Positions 44,236 to 52,652 of a DNA stretch of 64,000 nt are shown here, one piece after another. Under the pieces are notes generated by a model. The model did not search any database. It had not been told where the DNA came from and saw nothing but the letters and a program-made list of their open reading frames with translations. Position numbers and translations under genes: made by a program. This DNA is from Hyphomicrobiales bacterium (GTDB taxonomy: Bacteria > Pseudomonadota > Alphaproteobacteria > Rhizobiales > Beijerinckiaceae): NCBI GenBank assembly GCA_004144595.1, contig SEEM01000006.1:39366-103365 (forward strand), given 5' to 3'. The first letter of the stretch is position 1. The number at the start of each line of letters is the position of its first letter.

Positions 44236-44261
44236 GGAACGACTGCGCCTGCCAGTCGTTC
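44236..44261 (+). promoter_or_regulatory. EcfG-type promoter overlapping a perfect inverted repeat
   Basis: GGAAC (44236-44240), 16 bases and CGTT (44257-44260) match the EcfG consensus exactly. The same bases form a perfect 9-bp inverted repeat, GAACGACTG and CAGTCGTTC, around a 7-base spacer. The -10 ends eight bases before the ATG at 44268, so the transcript would be leaderless or nearly so. Confidence 0.6.
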
Positions 44262-44267
44262 ATATGC

Positions 44268-45023
44268 ATGGCCGAACTGCATAAATTTTTTCTGAGGAAG
44301 CTCGGGCTGGGCGTCGATCTGTCTGCGAAGGATCGCGCCGCACTCGTTGCACTATGCACGCCGCCCCGTCAGGTTGCGCCCTGGGCGGACCTGGCGGCCG
44401 AGGGCACGCCGCGCGGCGCGCTCATCCTGGTTCTCAGCGGCTGGGCCTGCCAGTATCGCGTGCTGGCGAACGGCAATCGCCAGATCACCCGGCTGCTGCT
44501 CCCCGGCGATTTTTCGCAACCTTTCGGGATCACGCCGCAACGGTGGTCCAACTCGCTCATGGCCATGACCCCGCTCACGGTCTGCGAGTTGCCGCCCCGC
44601 GGCCTGCGTGCGCTTGCCCTGTCTCATCCCGCCATCGAGGATGCCCTCTGGTTGGATCTGTATCTTGAGCGCGATCTCGCCAGCGAACTGATCATCAGCC
44701 TTGGCCGGCGCACCGCCACCGAGCGCTTGGCCTGCATCCTCGCCGAAATCTATTTCAGGCTGGCTGCGGTCGGGCTGGCCGCGGGGGGGACGTTCGATCT
44801 GCCGATCAAGCAGGCCGATCTCGCCGATCTGGCCGGGCTGTCGGCCGTTCACGTCAACAGGTCACTGCGGGAATTGCGGCGCCGGCAACTCGTCACCTGG
44901 AGCAACCGCCGTTTCGAGATCCTGCGCCTGCGCGAACTGCTCGATCTCGCGCAATTCGAGCCGGCGAACGGGAACCTGCTGCCGGCCGGGGTGTTCGATG
45001 CCTTACAAGCCCCAGCTAAGTAG
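44268..45023 (+). CDS. Crp/Fnr-family transcriptional regulator (3)
   Basis: This encodes 251 residues. The Crp-like barrel (RGALILVLSGWACQYRVLANGNRQITRLLLPGDFSQPFG) is followed by a dimer helix and a winged helix (IKQADLADLAGLSAVHVNRSLRELRRRQLVTW). The ATG at 44268 follows a consensus EcfG promoter so closely that the message may lack a leader. A GTG at 44217 would give a longer protein, but its start codon lies upstream of the promoter. The gene heads a same-strand run with a GNAT protein, DUF3008 and LigD. Confidence 0.85.
   Translation: MAELHKFFLRKLGLGVDLSAKDRAALVALCTPPRQVAPWADLAAEGTPRGALILVLSGWACQYRVLANGNRQITRLLLPGDFSQPFGITPQRWSNSLMAMTPLTVCELPPRGLRALALSHPAIEDALWLDLYLERDLASELIISLGRRTATERLACILAEIYFRLAAVGLAAGGTFDLPIKQADLADLAGLSAVHVNRSLRELRRRQLVTWSNRRFEILRLRELLDLAQFEPANGNLLPAGVFDALQAPAK
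44971..44995 (+). promoter_or_regulatory. Possible EcfG-like promoter inside the 3' end of the Crp/Fnr gene
   Basis: GGAAC, 16 bases, TGTT, with one mismatch in the -10 element, ends 37 bases before the GNAT gene start. It lies within coding sequence, so chance occurrence is quite possible. Confidence 0.3.
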
Positions 45024-45031
45024 GAAACGCC

Positions 45032-45346
45032 ATGCAGGCGCTTGACCAAGCGGAATGGGCGGTCGCCGATCATCCGGCCGCCAATCGTTTCGTCATGAGC
45101 TTTGCGTGCGGTGAGGCTTTCGCCGTCTATCGCAGGCTCGACGACGTCCTGACCGTATCCCATACCGAGGTGTCTTCGGCCTTTCGCGGTCGCGGGATCG
45201 GCGAGCGTCTCGTCGAAGGGGTGTTCCGGCTGGCGCGCGAGCACGGACAACGCATCGTGCCCGCTTGCGGATTTGTCGCCGCCTGGGCGCAGCGCCATCC
45301 TGAATTTCATGACGTTCTGGCCGCTCGGGACGGAGCCGTCAGATGA
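45032..45346 (+). CDS. GNAT-like N-acetyltransferase, YjdJ type
   Basis: This is a 104-residue short acetyltransferase-like protein. MSFACGEAFAVYRRLDDVLTVSHTEVSSAFRGRGIGERLVEGVFRLAREHGQRIVPACGFVAAWAQRHPEF contains the acetyl-CoA loop RGRGIG, a pattern of the small YjdJ/GNAT family. The substrate is unknown. It starts eight bases after the Crp/Fnr stop, so the two are co-transcribed. Confidence 0.82.
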   Translation: MQALDQAEWAVADHPAANRFVMSFACGEAFAVYRRLDDVLTVSHTEVSSAFRGRGIGERLVEGVFRLAREHGQRIVPACGFVAAWAQRHPEFHDVLAARDGAVR

Positions 45347-45413
45347 CCGATCCGGTCTCCGTCAGCGCCGGGAATATCGCCCGCGCTCGCTGACCTCAGT
45401 GAAGGAGGACATC

Positions 45414-45602
45414 ATGCCTGCGAAATCGGCTGCACAGCAGAAAGCCGCGGGCGCCGCCCTGGCGGCCAAGCGCGGCGACATCGAGAAAAGCGAGCTGAAG
45501 GGTACCTCGAAATCGATGGAGAAGTCGATGAGCGAAACCGAGCTCGAGGAGATGGCTTCGACCAAGCGCAAGGGCAAGCCGGAGCACGCTGCCAAGGACT
45601 GA
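45414..45602 (+). CDS. DUF3008-family small basic protein
   Basis: This encodes 62 residues matching DUF3008: [62 protein letters not shown]. The function is unknown. It is strongly charged and small, as in other stress-island proteins. GAAGGAGG precedes the ATG. It lies between the GNAT and LigD genes in the same direction. Confidence 0.82.
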   Translation: MPAKSAAQQKAAGAALAAKRGDIEKSELKGTSKSMEKSMSETELEEMASTKRKGKPEHAAKD

Positions 45603-45667
45603 CCGCTTCGAAAGCGGCGGCCGGGCGGCAGGCCCATCATCTGAGGTTCCAGGACGAGGGTGAATCT

Positions 45668-48289
45668 TTGGCCGGCAAGCTGCAAGCCTATCGCGCCAAG
45701 CGTGATTTCGAGAAGACGAAGGAGCCAAGCGACGCGAGCACCGTGGCTCCCTCCAATCGCCTGCGCTTCGTCATCCAGAAACATGACGCGACGCGGCTCC
45801 ATTACGACCTGCGGCTGGAGCTGGACGGCGTGTTCAAGTCCTGGGCGGTCACCAAAGGGCCGTCGCTCGACCCCGGCGACAAGCGCCTCGCCGTGGAGGT
45901 GGAGGATCATCCGCTCGCCTATGGCGATTTCGAAGGGACGATCCCGAAAGGCCAGTATGGCGGCGGCACGGTTCTGCTTTGGGATCGCGGCTATTGGGAG
46001 CCTGAGGGCAAGCTGAACCCAAAAAGGCAGCTCGAGAAGGGCGATCTCAAGTTCACGTTGGACGGCGAGCGCCTCAAGGGCAGCTTCGTGCTCGTGCGCA
46101 TGAAGCATGATCGCGACGGCGGCAAGCGCACAAACTGGCTTTTGATCAAGCATCGCGACGCGCATGCGGTCGACACGGATGGCGATGCCGTGCTGGAGGC
46201 AGATGCCTCGGTCGCCTCCGGCCGGTCCATGGCGGCCATCGCTGCCGGGAGAGGGCGCTCGCCCAAGCCGTTCCTGCTGGCCGATCAGGCTGTCGACGCC
46301 GATGCTGTCTGGGACAGCAGGCAGGGCTTGGCAGCTGATGCGCGCGCAGACAAGCCGGCGCGTGCGAAGGCCCGCAAGCCGTCTCCCGAAGCGCGCCGTA
46401 CCGCGCCGGCCGATCTACCGGGCTTCGTCCCGCCGCAGCTCTGCCTGAGCGTCGAGCGGCCGCCGGGAGGGAGCGGCTGGGTTCACGAGATCAAGTTCGA
46501 CGGCTATCGCATCCAGGCCCGCGTGGCTGGCGGCAATGTCTCGCTGAAGACGCGCAAGGGGCTCGACTGGACGACGAAGTTCGGCGCCGTCGCGAAGGCG
46601 TTCGAGAACCTGCCGGACTGCATCGTCGATGGCGAGATCGTCGCTCTCGACGACCATGGTGCGCCAGATTTTGCGGCGCTCCAGGCTGCGCTGTCCGAGG
46701 AAAGAACCGAGAACCTCGTCTTCTTCGCCTTCGACCTGCTGTTCCTCGATGGCGAGGATTGGCGGCAGCGGCCTCTTCTGGCCCGCAAGGAGAGGCTGGC
46801 GGCGCTGCTGCGGGACGCTGCCGACGGCGTCACGCTGCGTCATGTCGAACATTTCGAGAGCGGCGGCGAGGCGGTGCTGAAATCCGCCTGCCGTTTGTCG
46901 CTGGAAGGCATCGTCTCGAAGCAGGGCGACGCGCCTTATATATCCGGCCGCAGCGACAGCTGGACCAAGGCGAAGTGCCGCGCCGGCCACGAGGTCGTCA
47001 TCGGTGGCTGGGCGACCACGGCCGGCGCATTCCGTTCGCTCCTCGTCGGCGTCCATCGCGGCCGGCATTTCGTCTATATCGGCCGGGTCGGTACCGGTTA
47101 TGGCGCGGCCAAGGTCAAGGCCTTGCTGCCGCGCCTGCAGCAGAATGAAGCCGAAGCCTCTCCCTTCACCGGCAAGGGCGCGCCGCGACAGGCGCCTGGC
47201 GTCCACTGGGTCGAGCCGGTTCTCGTCGCCGAGATCCAGTTCGCGGGCTGGACCGGCGACGGCATGGTCCGGCAGGCTGCCTTCAAGGGCCTTCGCGAGG
47301 ACAAGCCGGCGGCGGAGGTCGAGACTGAATTACCGGCGGCGTCCGCCGATAAGGAGCCTCCCAAGCCGACCGCCTTGCGCGGTGGCCGGATCGATGTGCT
47401 GGGCGTGCCGCTGTCCAAGCCTGACAAACCGCTCTGGCCGGATGCCGAGGACGGCAAACCGGCCACCAAGCTCGACCTCGCCCGCTATTTCGAGGCGGTC
47501 GGCGAGTGGCTGCTGCCGCATATCAAGGGCAGGCCGTGCTCGCTCCTGCGGGCGCCCGACGGTATCGAAGGCGAGGTCTTCTTCCAGCGACACGCGGGGC
47601 TCGGCACTTCGAACCTGTTCGAGCTGGTGAAAATATCCGGCGACAAGAAATCCTATCTCCGGATCGACGGGATCGAGGCGTTGATCGCGACGGCACAGAT
47701 CGGCGGAATCGAACTGCACCCATGGAACTGCAGACCGGATGCTCCCGAGGTTCCAGGGCGGCTGGTCTTCGATCTCGATCCGGGGCCGGACGTCACGTTC
47801 GACGCGGTGATCGCCGCCGCCAAGACGATGAAAGAGCGGCTCGATGCGCTCGGCCTCGTCAGCTTCTGCAAGACCACCGGCGGGAAGGGGCTCCATGTCG
47901 TGACGCCGCTGGCGAAGCCCCGCCGCGGCGGGCCGGATTGGCCGGCTGCGAAGGATTTCGCCCGGCGCCTCTGCGCCGCGGTCGCGGCCGATGAGCCCGA
48001 GCGTTACGTCGTCAACATGGCCAAGCGCCTGCGCAAGGGGCGCATCTTCCTCGATTATCTCCGCAACGACCGCATGGCGACGGCGGTCGCGCCCTTGTCG
48101 CCGCGCGCGCGGCCCGGCGCGCATGTCTCGATGCCGCTGACCTGGCCGCAGGTAAAGGCAGGGCTCGATCCCGCCCGCTACACCATCCGCACCGTCCCGA
48201 AGCTGCTTGCGGGGAGCGAGGCCTGGGCGGATTACGATGCATCCGAGCGGCCTTTGGCCGATGCGATCAGGAAGCTCGGCCGGTCCTGA
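45668..48289 (+). CDS. ligD: ATP-dependent DNA ligase D (end-joining)
   Basis: This is an 873-residue three-domain enzyme. It has an N-terminal 3'-phosphoesterase ([33 protein letters not shown], about residues 30-150). The central ATP-dependent ligase has the adenylated lysine in [10 protein letters not shown] (about 275). The C-terminal primase-polymerase (about 580-870) has DLDPGPDV and [10 protein letters not shown]. It trims, fills and seals double-strand breaks together with Ku. Start: TTG at 45668, since no ATG fits the N-terminal domain. No consensus EcfG promoter lies directly upstream, so it may be read from the Crp/GNAT/DUF3008 promoters. Confidence 0.92.
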   Translation: MAGKLQAYRAKRDFEKTKEPSDASTVAPSNRLRFVIQKHDATRLHYDLRLELDGVFKSWAVTKGPSLDPGDKRLAVEVEDHPLAYGDFEGTIPKGQYGGGTVLLWDRGYWEPEGKLNPKRQLEKGDLKFTLDGERLKGSFVLVRMKHDRDGGKRTNWLLIKHRDAHAVDTDGDAVLEADASVASGRSMAAIAAGRGRSPKPFLLADQAVDADAVWDSRQGLAADARADKPARAKARKPSPEARRTAPADLPGFVPPQLCLSVERPPGGSGWVHEIKFDGYRIQARVAGGNVSLKTRKGLDWTTKFGAVAKAFENLPDCIVDGEIVALDDHGAPDFAALQAALSEERTENLVFFAFDLLFLDGEDWRQRPLLARKERLAALLRDAADGVTLRHVEHFESGGEAVLKSACRLSLEGIVSKQGDAPYISGRSDSWTKAKCRAGHEVVIGGWATTAGAFRSLLVGVHRGRHFVYIGRVGTGYGAAKVKALLPRLQQNEAEASPFTGKGAPRQAPGVHWVEPVLVAEIQFAGWTGDGMVRQAAFKGLREDKPAAEVETELPAASADKEPPKPTALRGGRIDVLGVPLSKPDKPLWPDAEDGKPATKLDLARYFEAVGEWLLPHIKGRPCSLLRAPDGIEGEVFFQRHAGLGTSNLFELVKISGDKKSYLRIDGIEALIATAQIGGIELHPWNCRPDAPEVPGRLVFDLDPGPDVTFDAVIAAAKTMKERLDALGLVSFCKTTGGKGLHVVTPLAKPRRGGPDWPAAKDFARRLCAAVAADEPERYVVNMAKRLRKGRIFLDYLRNDRMATAVAPLSPRARPGAHVSMPLTWPQVKAGLDPARYTIRTVPKLLAGSEAWADYDASERPLADAIRKLGRS

Positions 48290-48301
48290 GCTGTTCATGC
48301 C

Positions 48302-48326
48302 GGAACGGATCGACGGCCGATGCGTT
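48302..48326 (+). promoter_or_regulatory. EcfG-type promoter of the first Ku gene
   Basis: GGAAC, 16 bases, CGTT: an exact consensus match ending 28 bases before the ATG at 48355, in the 65-base gap after ligD. Confidence 0.65.
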
Positions 48327-48354
48327 TCGCGTCCGATCGGAGAGGATGCACCCC

Positions 48355-49140
48355 ATGGCCCAGCGGACATTCTGGAAAGGCTATCTCAAGCTCTCGCTCG
48401 TGACCTGCCCCGTCGCGATGATGCCGGCACGTTCCGAGAGCGAGAAAGTCCGCTTCCATACACTCAATCGCAAGACCGGGCACCGCATCCAGAGCCGCTT
48501 CGTCGATGCCGTCACCGGCAAGCCGGTGGCCGACGCCGACGAGGTCAAGGGACATCCCAAGGGCGACGACGACTATGTCGTGCTGGAGGATGACGAGCTC
48601 GATGCCGTCGCGCTGGAGAGCACACGCACCATCGATATCGAGGTCTTCGCGCCGCGCTCCTCCGTCGGCTGGATCTGGTACGATACGCCGCATTACCTCG
48701 TGCCGGACGGCAAGATCGGCGACGAAGCCTTTTCCGTCATCCGTGAAGCCCTGAAATCGACCAAGACCGTCGGCATTTCGCGCGTCGTGCTTTACCGACG
48801 CGAGCGGGCGGTCCTGCTTGAGCCGCGCGACCAAGGCATCGTGCTGTGGACGCTGCGCTATGGAGACGAGGTTCGCGACGAGAAGGACTATTTCGCCGGG
48901 GTGAAGACACAAAAGCCCGCGCCGGACATGCGCGCGCTGATGGAGAAGCTGATCACGTCGCGCACCAGGGACTGGTCGCCCGATCTCGCGCAGGACCCTG
49001 TCCAGGACGAACTGCTGGATATCATCAAGGCCAAGCAGAAGGGGCGTAAGACCCAGAGGAAACCTGCGCCGGCGGCAAGCGAAGACAATGTCGTCAGCAT
49101 CATGGATGCGCTGAAGAGAAGCCTCGAACCGCGGAAATAA
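48355..49140 (+). CDS. ku: Ku protein (first copy)
   Basis: This is a 261-residue bacterial Ku. It has RTFWKGYLKLSLVTCPVAMMPARSESEKVRFHTLNRKTGHRIQSRFVD, then RTIDIEVFAPRSSVGWIWYDTPHYLVPDGKIG and the C-terminal MEKLITSRTRDWSPDLAQDPVQDELLDIIKAK region that contacts LigD. It forms a ring on DNA ends. The ATG at 48355 is preferred to 48346 because of the AGAGGA spacing. It ends exactly one base before the last base of the second, convergent Ku gene. Confidence 0.93.
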   Translation: MAQRTFWKGYLKLSLVTCPVAMMPARSESEKVRFHTLNRKTGHRIQSRFVDAVTGKPVADADEVKGHPKGDDDYVVLEDDELDAVALESTRTIDIEVFAPRSSVGWIWYDTPHYLVPDGKIGDEAFSVIREALKSTKTVGISRVVLYRRERAVLLEPRDQGIVLWTLRYGDEVRDEKDYFAGVKTQKPAPDMRALMEKLITSRTRDWSPDLAQDPVQDELLDIIKAKQKGRKTQRKPAPAASEDNVVSIMDALKRSLEPRK

Positions 49141-49989
49141 TCAGCTCGCCTTGCGCCTGGGCTCCGCTTTCGCGGCCGGCTTGCGCTTCGCGGCGGGCTT
49201 CCCGGCAGTCTCACCGCCGCCCTTGGCGCTCTGGCGGAGGGCGTCGAGCAGGTTGACGACTTTCGCCGGCTCCGGACGTTTCGCCGGCTTGATCGTCCGG
49301 CCCTCGATCTTCGCCTTGACCAGCTCGGCCAATGCGCTCTCGTAGCGATCGTCGAAGACCTTGGGGTCGAAGCGGCCGGCCTTGGTGCGGATGATGTGCT
49401 CGGCCAGTTCCAGCATCTCGCCTTCGATCTTCAGCTTCGGAATGTCGTCGAAGGCACTGTCCGCCGGGCGGACCTCGTAGTCGAAATTGAGCGTCGTCGC
49501 GATCATGCCGGCCCCGTGCGGCCGGATCAGGATCGAGCGCATCCGCCGGAAGATCACGGTGCGCGCCAGGGCCGCGCTCTCCCGGCTCGCCATGACGTCC
49601 CGGATCAGGCCGAACGCTTCCGCGGCGACCGGCGTGCTCGGCGTCACGTAATAGGGGCGATCGAAGAACAGGTCGTCGATTTCGTCGCAGGGCAGGAAGG
49701 TCGCGACATCCAGGATCTTGTCGCTGTCGGGCGTGGCCTGAGCGATCTCCTCCGGCTCCAATACGATGTAATCGCCGTCGCCGCGATCATAGCCTTTGAC
49801 CTGATCGTCTTTCTCCACCGGCTTGCCGGTGACCTCGTCGATGAACTCGCGATGGACGCGGTTGCCGGTCTTGCGGTTCAGCGTGTGGAAGGAGATGCGC
49901 TCGCTCGTCGAGGCTGCCGTATAGAGCGCCACAGGACAGGTGACCTCGGCGATCTTGAGAGCGCCTTTCCAGATCGCGCGCGGTGCCAT
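49141..49989 (-). CDS. ku: Ku protein (second copy)
   Basis: This is a 282-residue Ku. It has RAIWKGALKIAEVTCPVALYTAASTSERISFHTLNRKTGNRVHREFIDEVTGKPV and YYVTPSTPVAAEAFGLIRDVMA. The lysine-rich tail (AAKRKPAAKAEPRRKAS) probably binds DNA and is lacking in the first copy. The two Ku genes are clearly divergent paralogues, not a recent duplication. Transcription is convergent with the first Ku and the stop codons abut with no gap. An exact EcfG promoter lies 40 bases before the ATG. Confidence 0.93.
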   Translation of the reverse strand: MAPRAIWKGALKIAEVTCPVALYTAASTSERISFHTLNRKTGNRVHREFIDEVTGKPVEKDDQVKGYDRGDGDYIVLEPEEIAQATPDSDKILDVATFLPCDEIDDLFFDRPYYVTPSTPVAAEAFGLIRDVMASRESAALARTVIFRRMRSILIRPHGAGMIATTLNFDYEVRPADSAFDDIPKLKIEGEMLELAEHIIRTKAGRFDPKVFDDRYESALAELVKAKIEGRTIKPAKRPEPAKVVNLLDALRQSAKGGGETAGKPAAKRKPAAKAEPRRKAS

Positions 49990-50028
49990 TTCGCCAGCCT
50001 CACATCAGGGCAGTGGTTGCGGCTGAGA

Positions 50029-50054
50029 AACGGTCCAATGCAGGCGATGGTTCC
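50029..50054 (-). promoter_or_regulatory. EcfG-type promoter of the second Ku gene
   Basis: On the minus strand GGAAC, 17 bases, CGTT: an exact consensus match whose -10 is 40 bases before the ATG at 49989. Confidence 0.65.
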
Positions 50055-50184
50055 GTTTGAGCGTGTCGACCCGGTTCGCGACGAATGCGCTCTTCATGCG
50101 CCAGCATTGCGTCCGGCAGTGGCTGTGTTCTCTCCGGAGACCTGCTAGGGGAACGATATTCTCCGTATTAGCCGGCAGGGTCTC

Positions 50185-51369
50185 ATGCAGCTTTCTCCCA
50201 ATTTCGACGAGCGGATCGATCGCCGTGGCACTCATTCGGCCAAGTGGGACAAGATGGAGACCGTCTACGGCGTGCCGGCCGATGGCGGCATCGCGATGTG
50301 GGTCGCGGACATGGATTTCCGCCCGCCGGCCTGTGTGCAGCGCGCCCTCGACGGCATGAACGCCCATGGCGTCTACGGCTATTTCGGCGATGATCGGGCC
50401 TATCTCGCGGCGATCCGCTGGTGGATGTCGAACCGGCACGGCTGGGAGGTCGACCCCGCTTCCGTCTTCACCACGCACGGCCTCGTCAACGGCACCGCGC
50501 TCTGCGTCGAGGCCTATACCAGGCCCGACGACGGCGTCGTGCTGATGACGCCGGTCTACCACGCCTTCGCGCGCATCGTGACCTCGTCCGGGCGGCATGT
50601 CGTCGAATGCCCGCTGGCGCTGGAGGAGGGCCGTTATGTCCTCGATATCCCCGCCTGGGATGCCGCAATGACCGGCAGCGAGCGCATGCTGATCCTCTGC
50701 TCGCCGCATAATCCGGGCGGTCGGGTCTGGACGCGCGACGAATTGCGCGCGATCGCCGATTTCTGCAAGCGCCACGACCTTGCCCTGGTCTCGGACGAGA
50801 TCCACCACGACCTCGTCATGCCCGGCCAAAAGCATACCGCGATGCCGCTCGCGGCCCCGGAGATCATGGATCGCCTGGTCATGATGACGGCGACCACCAA
50901 GACCTTCAACATCGCCGGCGCCCATATCGGCAACGTCATCATTCCCGACGAGCGGCTGCGCGCACTCTTCCGCGGGCGCATGGATGCGCTCGGCATTTCC
51001 CCGAATTCCTTCGGCATGGCCATGGCGACCGCGGCCTACAGCCCGGAGGGGGCAGCCTGGGTCGACGCGTTGAACCTCTATCTCGACGGCAACCGCCGCC
51101 TTTTCGATGCCGGCATCGATTCCATTCCGGGCGTGCGCTCGATGGCACTGGAATCGACCTATCTCGCCTGGGCGGATTTCTCGGGGACGGGCATGGCACC
51201 GGACGAATTCACGGCCCGCGTCGAGAAGCAGGCGAAGATCGCCATCAATCACGGCCCGACCTTTGGCAAGGGCGGCGCGAATTTCCTGCGTTTCAATCTG
51301 GCAACGCCGCGCGACGTCGTGGTGGAAGCGGTGGAGCGCCTGAAGCTCGCCTTCGCCGATCTGCAATAA
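50185..51369 (+). CDS. MalY/PatB-type PLP-dependent C-S lyase or aminotransferase
   Basis: This is a 394-residue fold-type I PLP enzyme of the MalY/PatB subfamily. It has AMWVADMDFRPPACVQRAL, CSPHNPGGRVWTRDEL, SDEIHHDLVMPGQKH and the PLP lysine in TATTKTFNIAGAHIGNVI. Such proteins cleave cystathionine or other cysteine S-conjugates, giving a thiol, pyruvate and ammonia. AGGG precedes the ATG. It is 94 bases upstream of a co-oriented amino-acid-binding protein gene. Confidence 0.9.
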   Translation: MQLSPNFDERIDRRGTHSAKWDKMETVYGVPADGGIAMWVADMDFRPPACVQRALDGMNAHGVYGYFGDDRAYLAAIRWWMSNRHGWEVDPASVFTTHGLVNGTALCVEAYTRPDDGVVLMTPVYHAFARIVTSSGRHVVECPLALEEGRYVLDIPAWDAAMTGSERMLILCSPHNPGGRVWTRDELRAIADFCKRHDLALVSDEIHHDLVMPGQKHTAMPLAAPEIMDRLVMMTATTKTFNIAGAHIGNVIIPDERLRALFRGRMDALGISPNSFGMAMATAAYSPEGAAWVDALNLYLDGNRRLFDAGIDSIPGVRSMALESTYLAWADFSGTGMAPDEFTARVEKQAKIAINHGPTFGKGGANFLRFNLATPRDVVVEAVERLKLAFADLQ

Positions 51370-51463
51370 GCGGGATCCGGAACGGAGCGGACCGCGCTCC
51401 CGATTGACGGGAGCCGGGCCGCGTGGAACATCGTCGACACTATCGTAATATGGGGATGGAACA

Positions 51464-52477
51464 ATGAAGTTGACCCTGGCGCTTGCCGCTGCTGCCGTCT
51501 GCGCCCTTTCGGTTTCGGCGGAAGCGCAGACCCTGAAGACCATTCAGTCGCGCGGCGTTCTGAATTGCGGCACTGGCGCGAATCTCGCCGGCTTCGCCGT
51601 TCCGGATGCGAACGGCATCCTGACCGGCATCAATGCCGACTACTGCCGAGCCCTGGCTGCCGCCGTCTTCGGCGACCAGACCAAGGTGAAGTTCATCCAG
51701 CTCCCCTCGAAGGACCGGATCACGGCCCTCCAGTCGGGCGAGACCGATCTCATCGCCGCCACCACGACCTGGACCATGAGCCGCGATACGACGCTGGGCC
51801 AGAACTTCCGCGCGACCTATTACTATGACGGCCAGGGCTTCATGGTGAAGAAGTCGCTGAACATCAAGTCGGCGAAGGAGCTCAGCGGCGCCTCGATCTG
51901 CATCCAGCAGGGCACGACGACCGAGCTCAACACGGCCGATTACTTCCGCAAGAACAACATGAAGTTCGAGCCGGTGACCTTCGCCACCAATAATGAGGCG
52001 ACCGAGGCCTACGAGAGCGGTCGCTGCGACGCCTTCACCACGGACGCCTCCGGCCTCTATTCCGAGCGCATGCGCTTCAAGGCGCCGGCCGATCACATCG
52101 TGCTGCCGGAGACGATCTCGAAGGAGCCGCTCGGCTACGTCACCCGCCATGGCGACGACCAGTGGTTCGACATCGTCACCTGGGTGCATTTCGCCCAGAT
52201 CACGGCCGAGGAGCTCGGCGTGACCCAGGCGAATGTCGACGAGATGCGCGCGAAGTCGGACAACCCCGAGATCAAGCGCCTGCTCGGCAAGGAAGGCACC
52301 TTCGGCGAGGCGCTCGGTCTCAAGAACGACTGGGCCTACAACGCCATCAAGGCTGCCGGTAACTACGGCGAGATGTTCGAGCGTAATCTCGGCGAGAAGT
52401 CGCTGCTCAAGATCGCGCGCGGCCAGAACGCTCTCTGGACCAATGGCGGCCTGCAATACGCGGCGCCGATCCGCTGA
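51464..52477 (+). CDS. Amino-acid ABC transporter binding protein, AapJ/BztA type, orphan
   Basis: This is a 337-residue periplasmic binding protein of family 3. The signal peptide is MKLTLALAAAAVCALSVSAEA, followed by TLKTIQSRGVLNCGTGANLAGFAVPDANGILTGINADYCRALAAAVFGD, with LPSKDRITALQSGETDLIAATTTWTMSRD. This is the general L-amino-acid AapJ/BztA type. No permease or ATPase genes adjoin it, so it must serve transporter subunits encoded elsewhere. A perfect terminator follows. Confidence 0.9.
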   Translation: MKLTLALAAAAVCALSVSAEAQTLKTIQSRGVLNCGTGANLAGFAVPDANGILTGINADYCRALAAAVFGDQTKVKFIQLPSKDRITALQSGETDLIAATTTWTMSRDTTLGQNFRATYYYDGQGFMVKKSLNIKSAKELSGASICIQQGTTTELNTADYFRKNNMKFEPVTFATNNEATEAYESGRCDAFTTDASGLYSERMRFKAPADHIVLPETISKEPLGYVTRHGDDQWFDIVTWVHFAQITAEELGVTQANVDEMRAKSDNPEIKRLLGKEGTFGEALGLKNDWAYNAIKAAGNYGEMFERNLGEKSLLKIARGQNALWTNGGLQYAAPIR

Positions 52478-52504
52478 TCATGGCGCGATCCGGCTGACGG
52501 AATA

Positions 52505-52535
52505 AGAGGGGCCCGGCTCGCAGCCGGGCCCCTCT
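52505..52535 (+). terminator. Strong hairpin terminator after the amino-acid-binding protein gene
   Basis: A perfect 14-bp stem (AGAGGGGCCCGGCT / AGCCGGGCCCCTCT) closes a 3-base loop, 27 bases past the stop. A T tract is nearly absent (GCATTTGG). Confidence 0.7.
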
Positions 52536-52652
52536 GCATTTGGCTAGGCGTTCGGCGCTGGCCGGCAATCCGCGAAACCCACTTGCGATCGGCATTGGAC
52601 AAGCGGAATGAGGGAACGGCTGGTTCAGTCCGAAAAGGCGAGGGTGAAGGCG

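Noticed and set aside
48346..48354. Upstream ATG for the first Ku gene
   Set aside because: It has no properly spaced ribosome-binding site, and Ku similarity starts at the next ATG.
51391..51412. Hairpin GCTCCCG/CGGGAGC after the MalY-type gene
   Set aside because: It has only 7 bp and no T tract. It may help termination, but it cannot be supported as a terminator.
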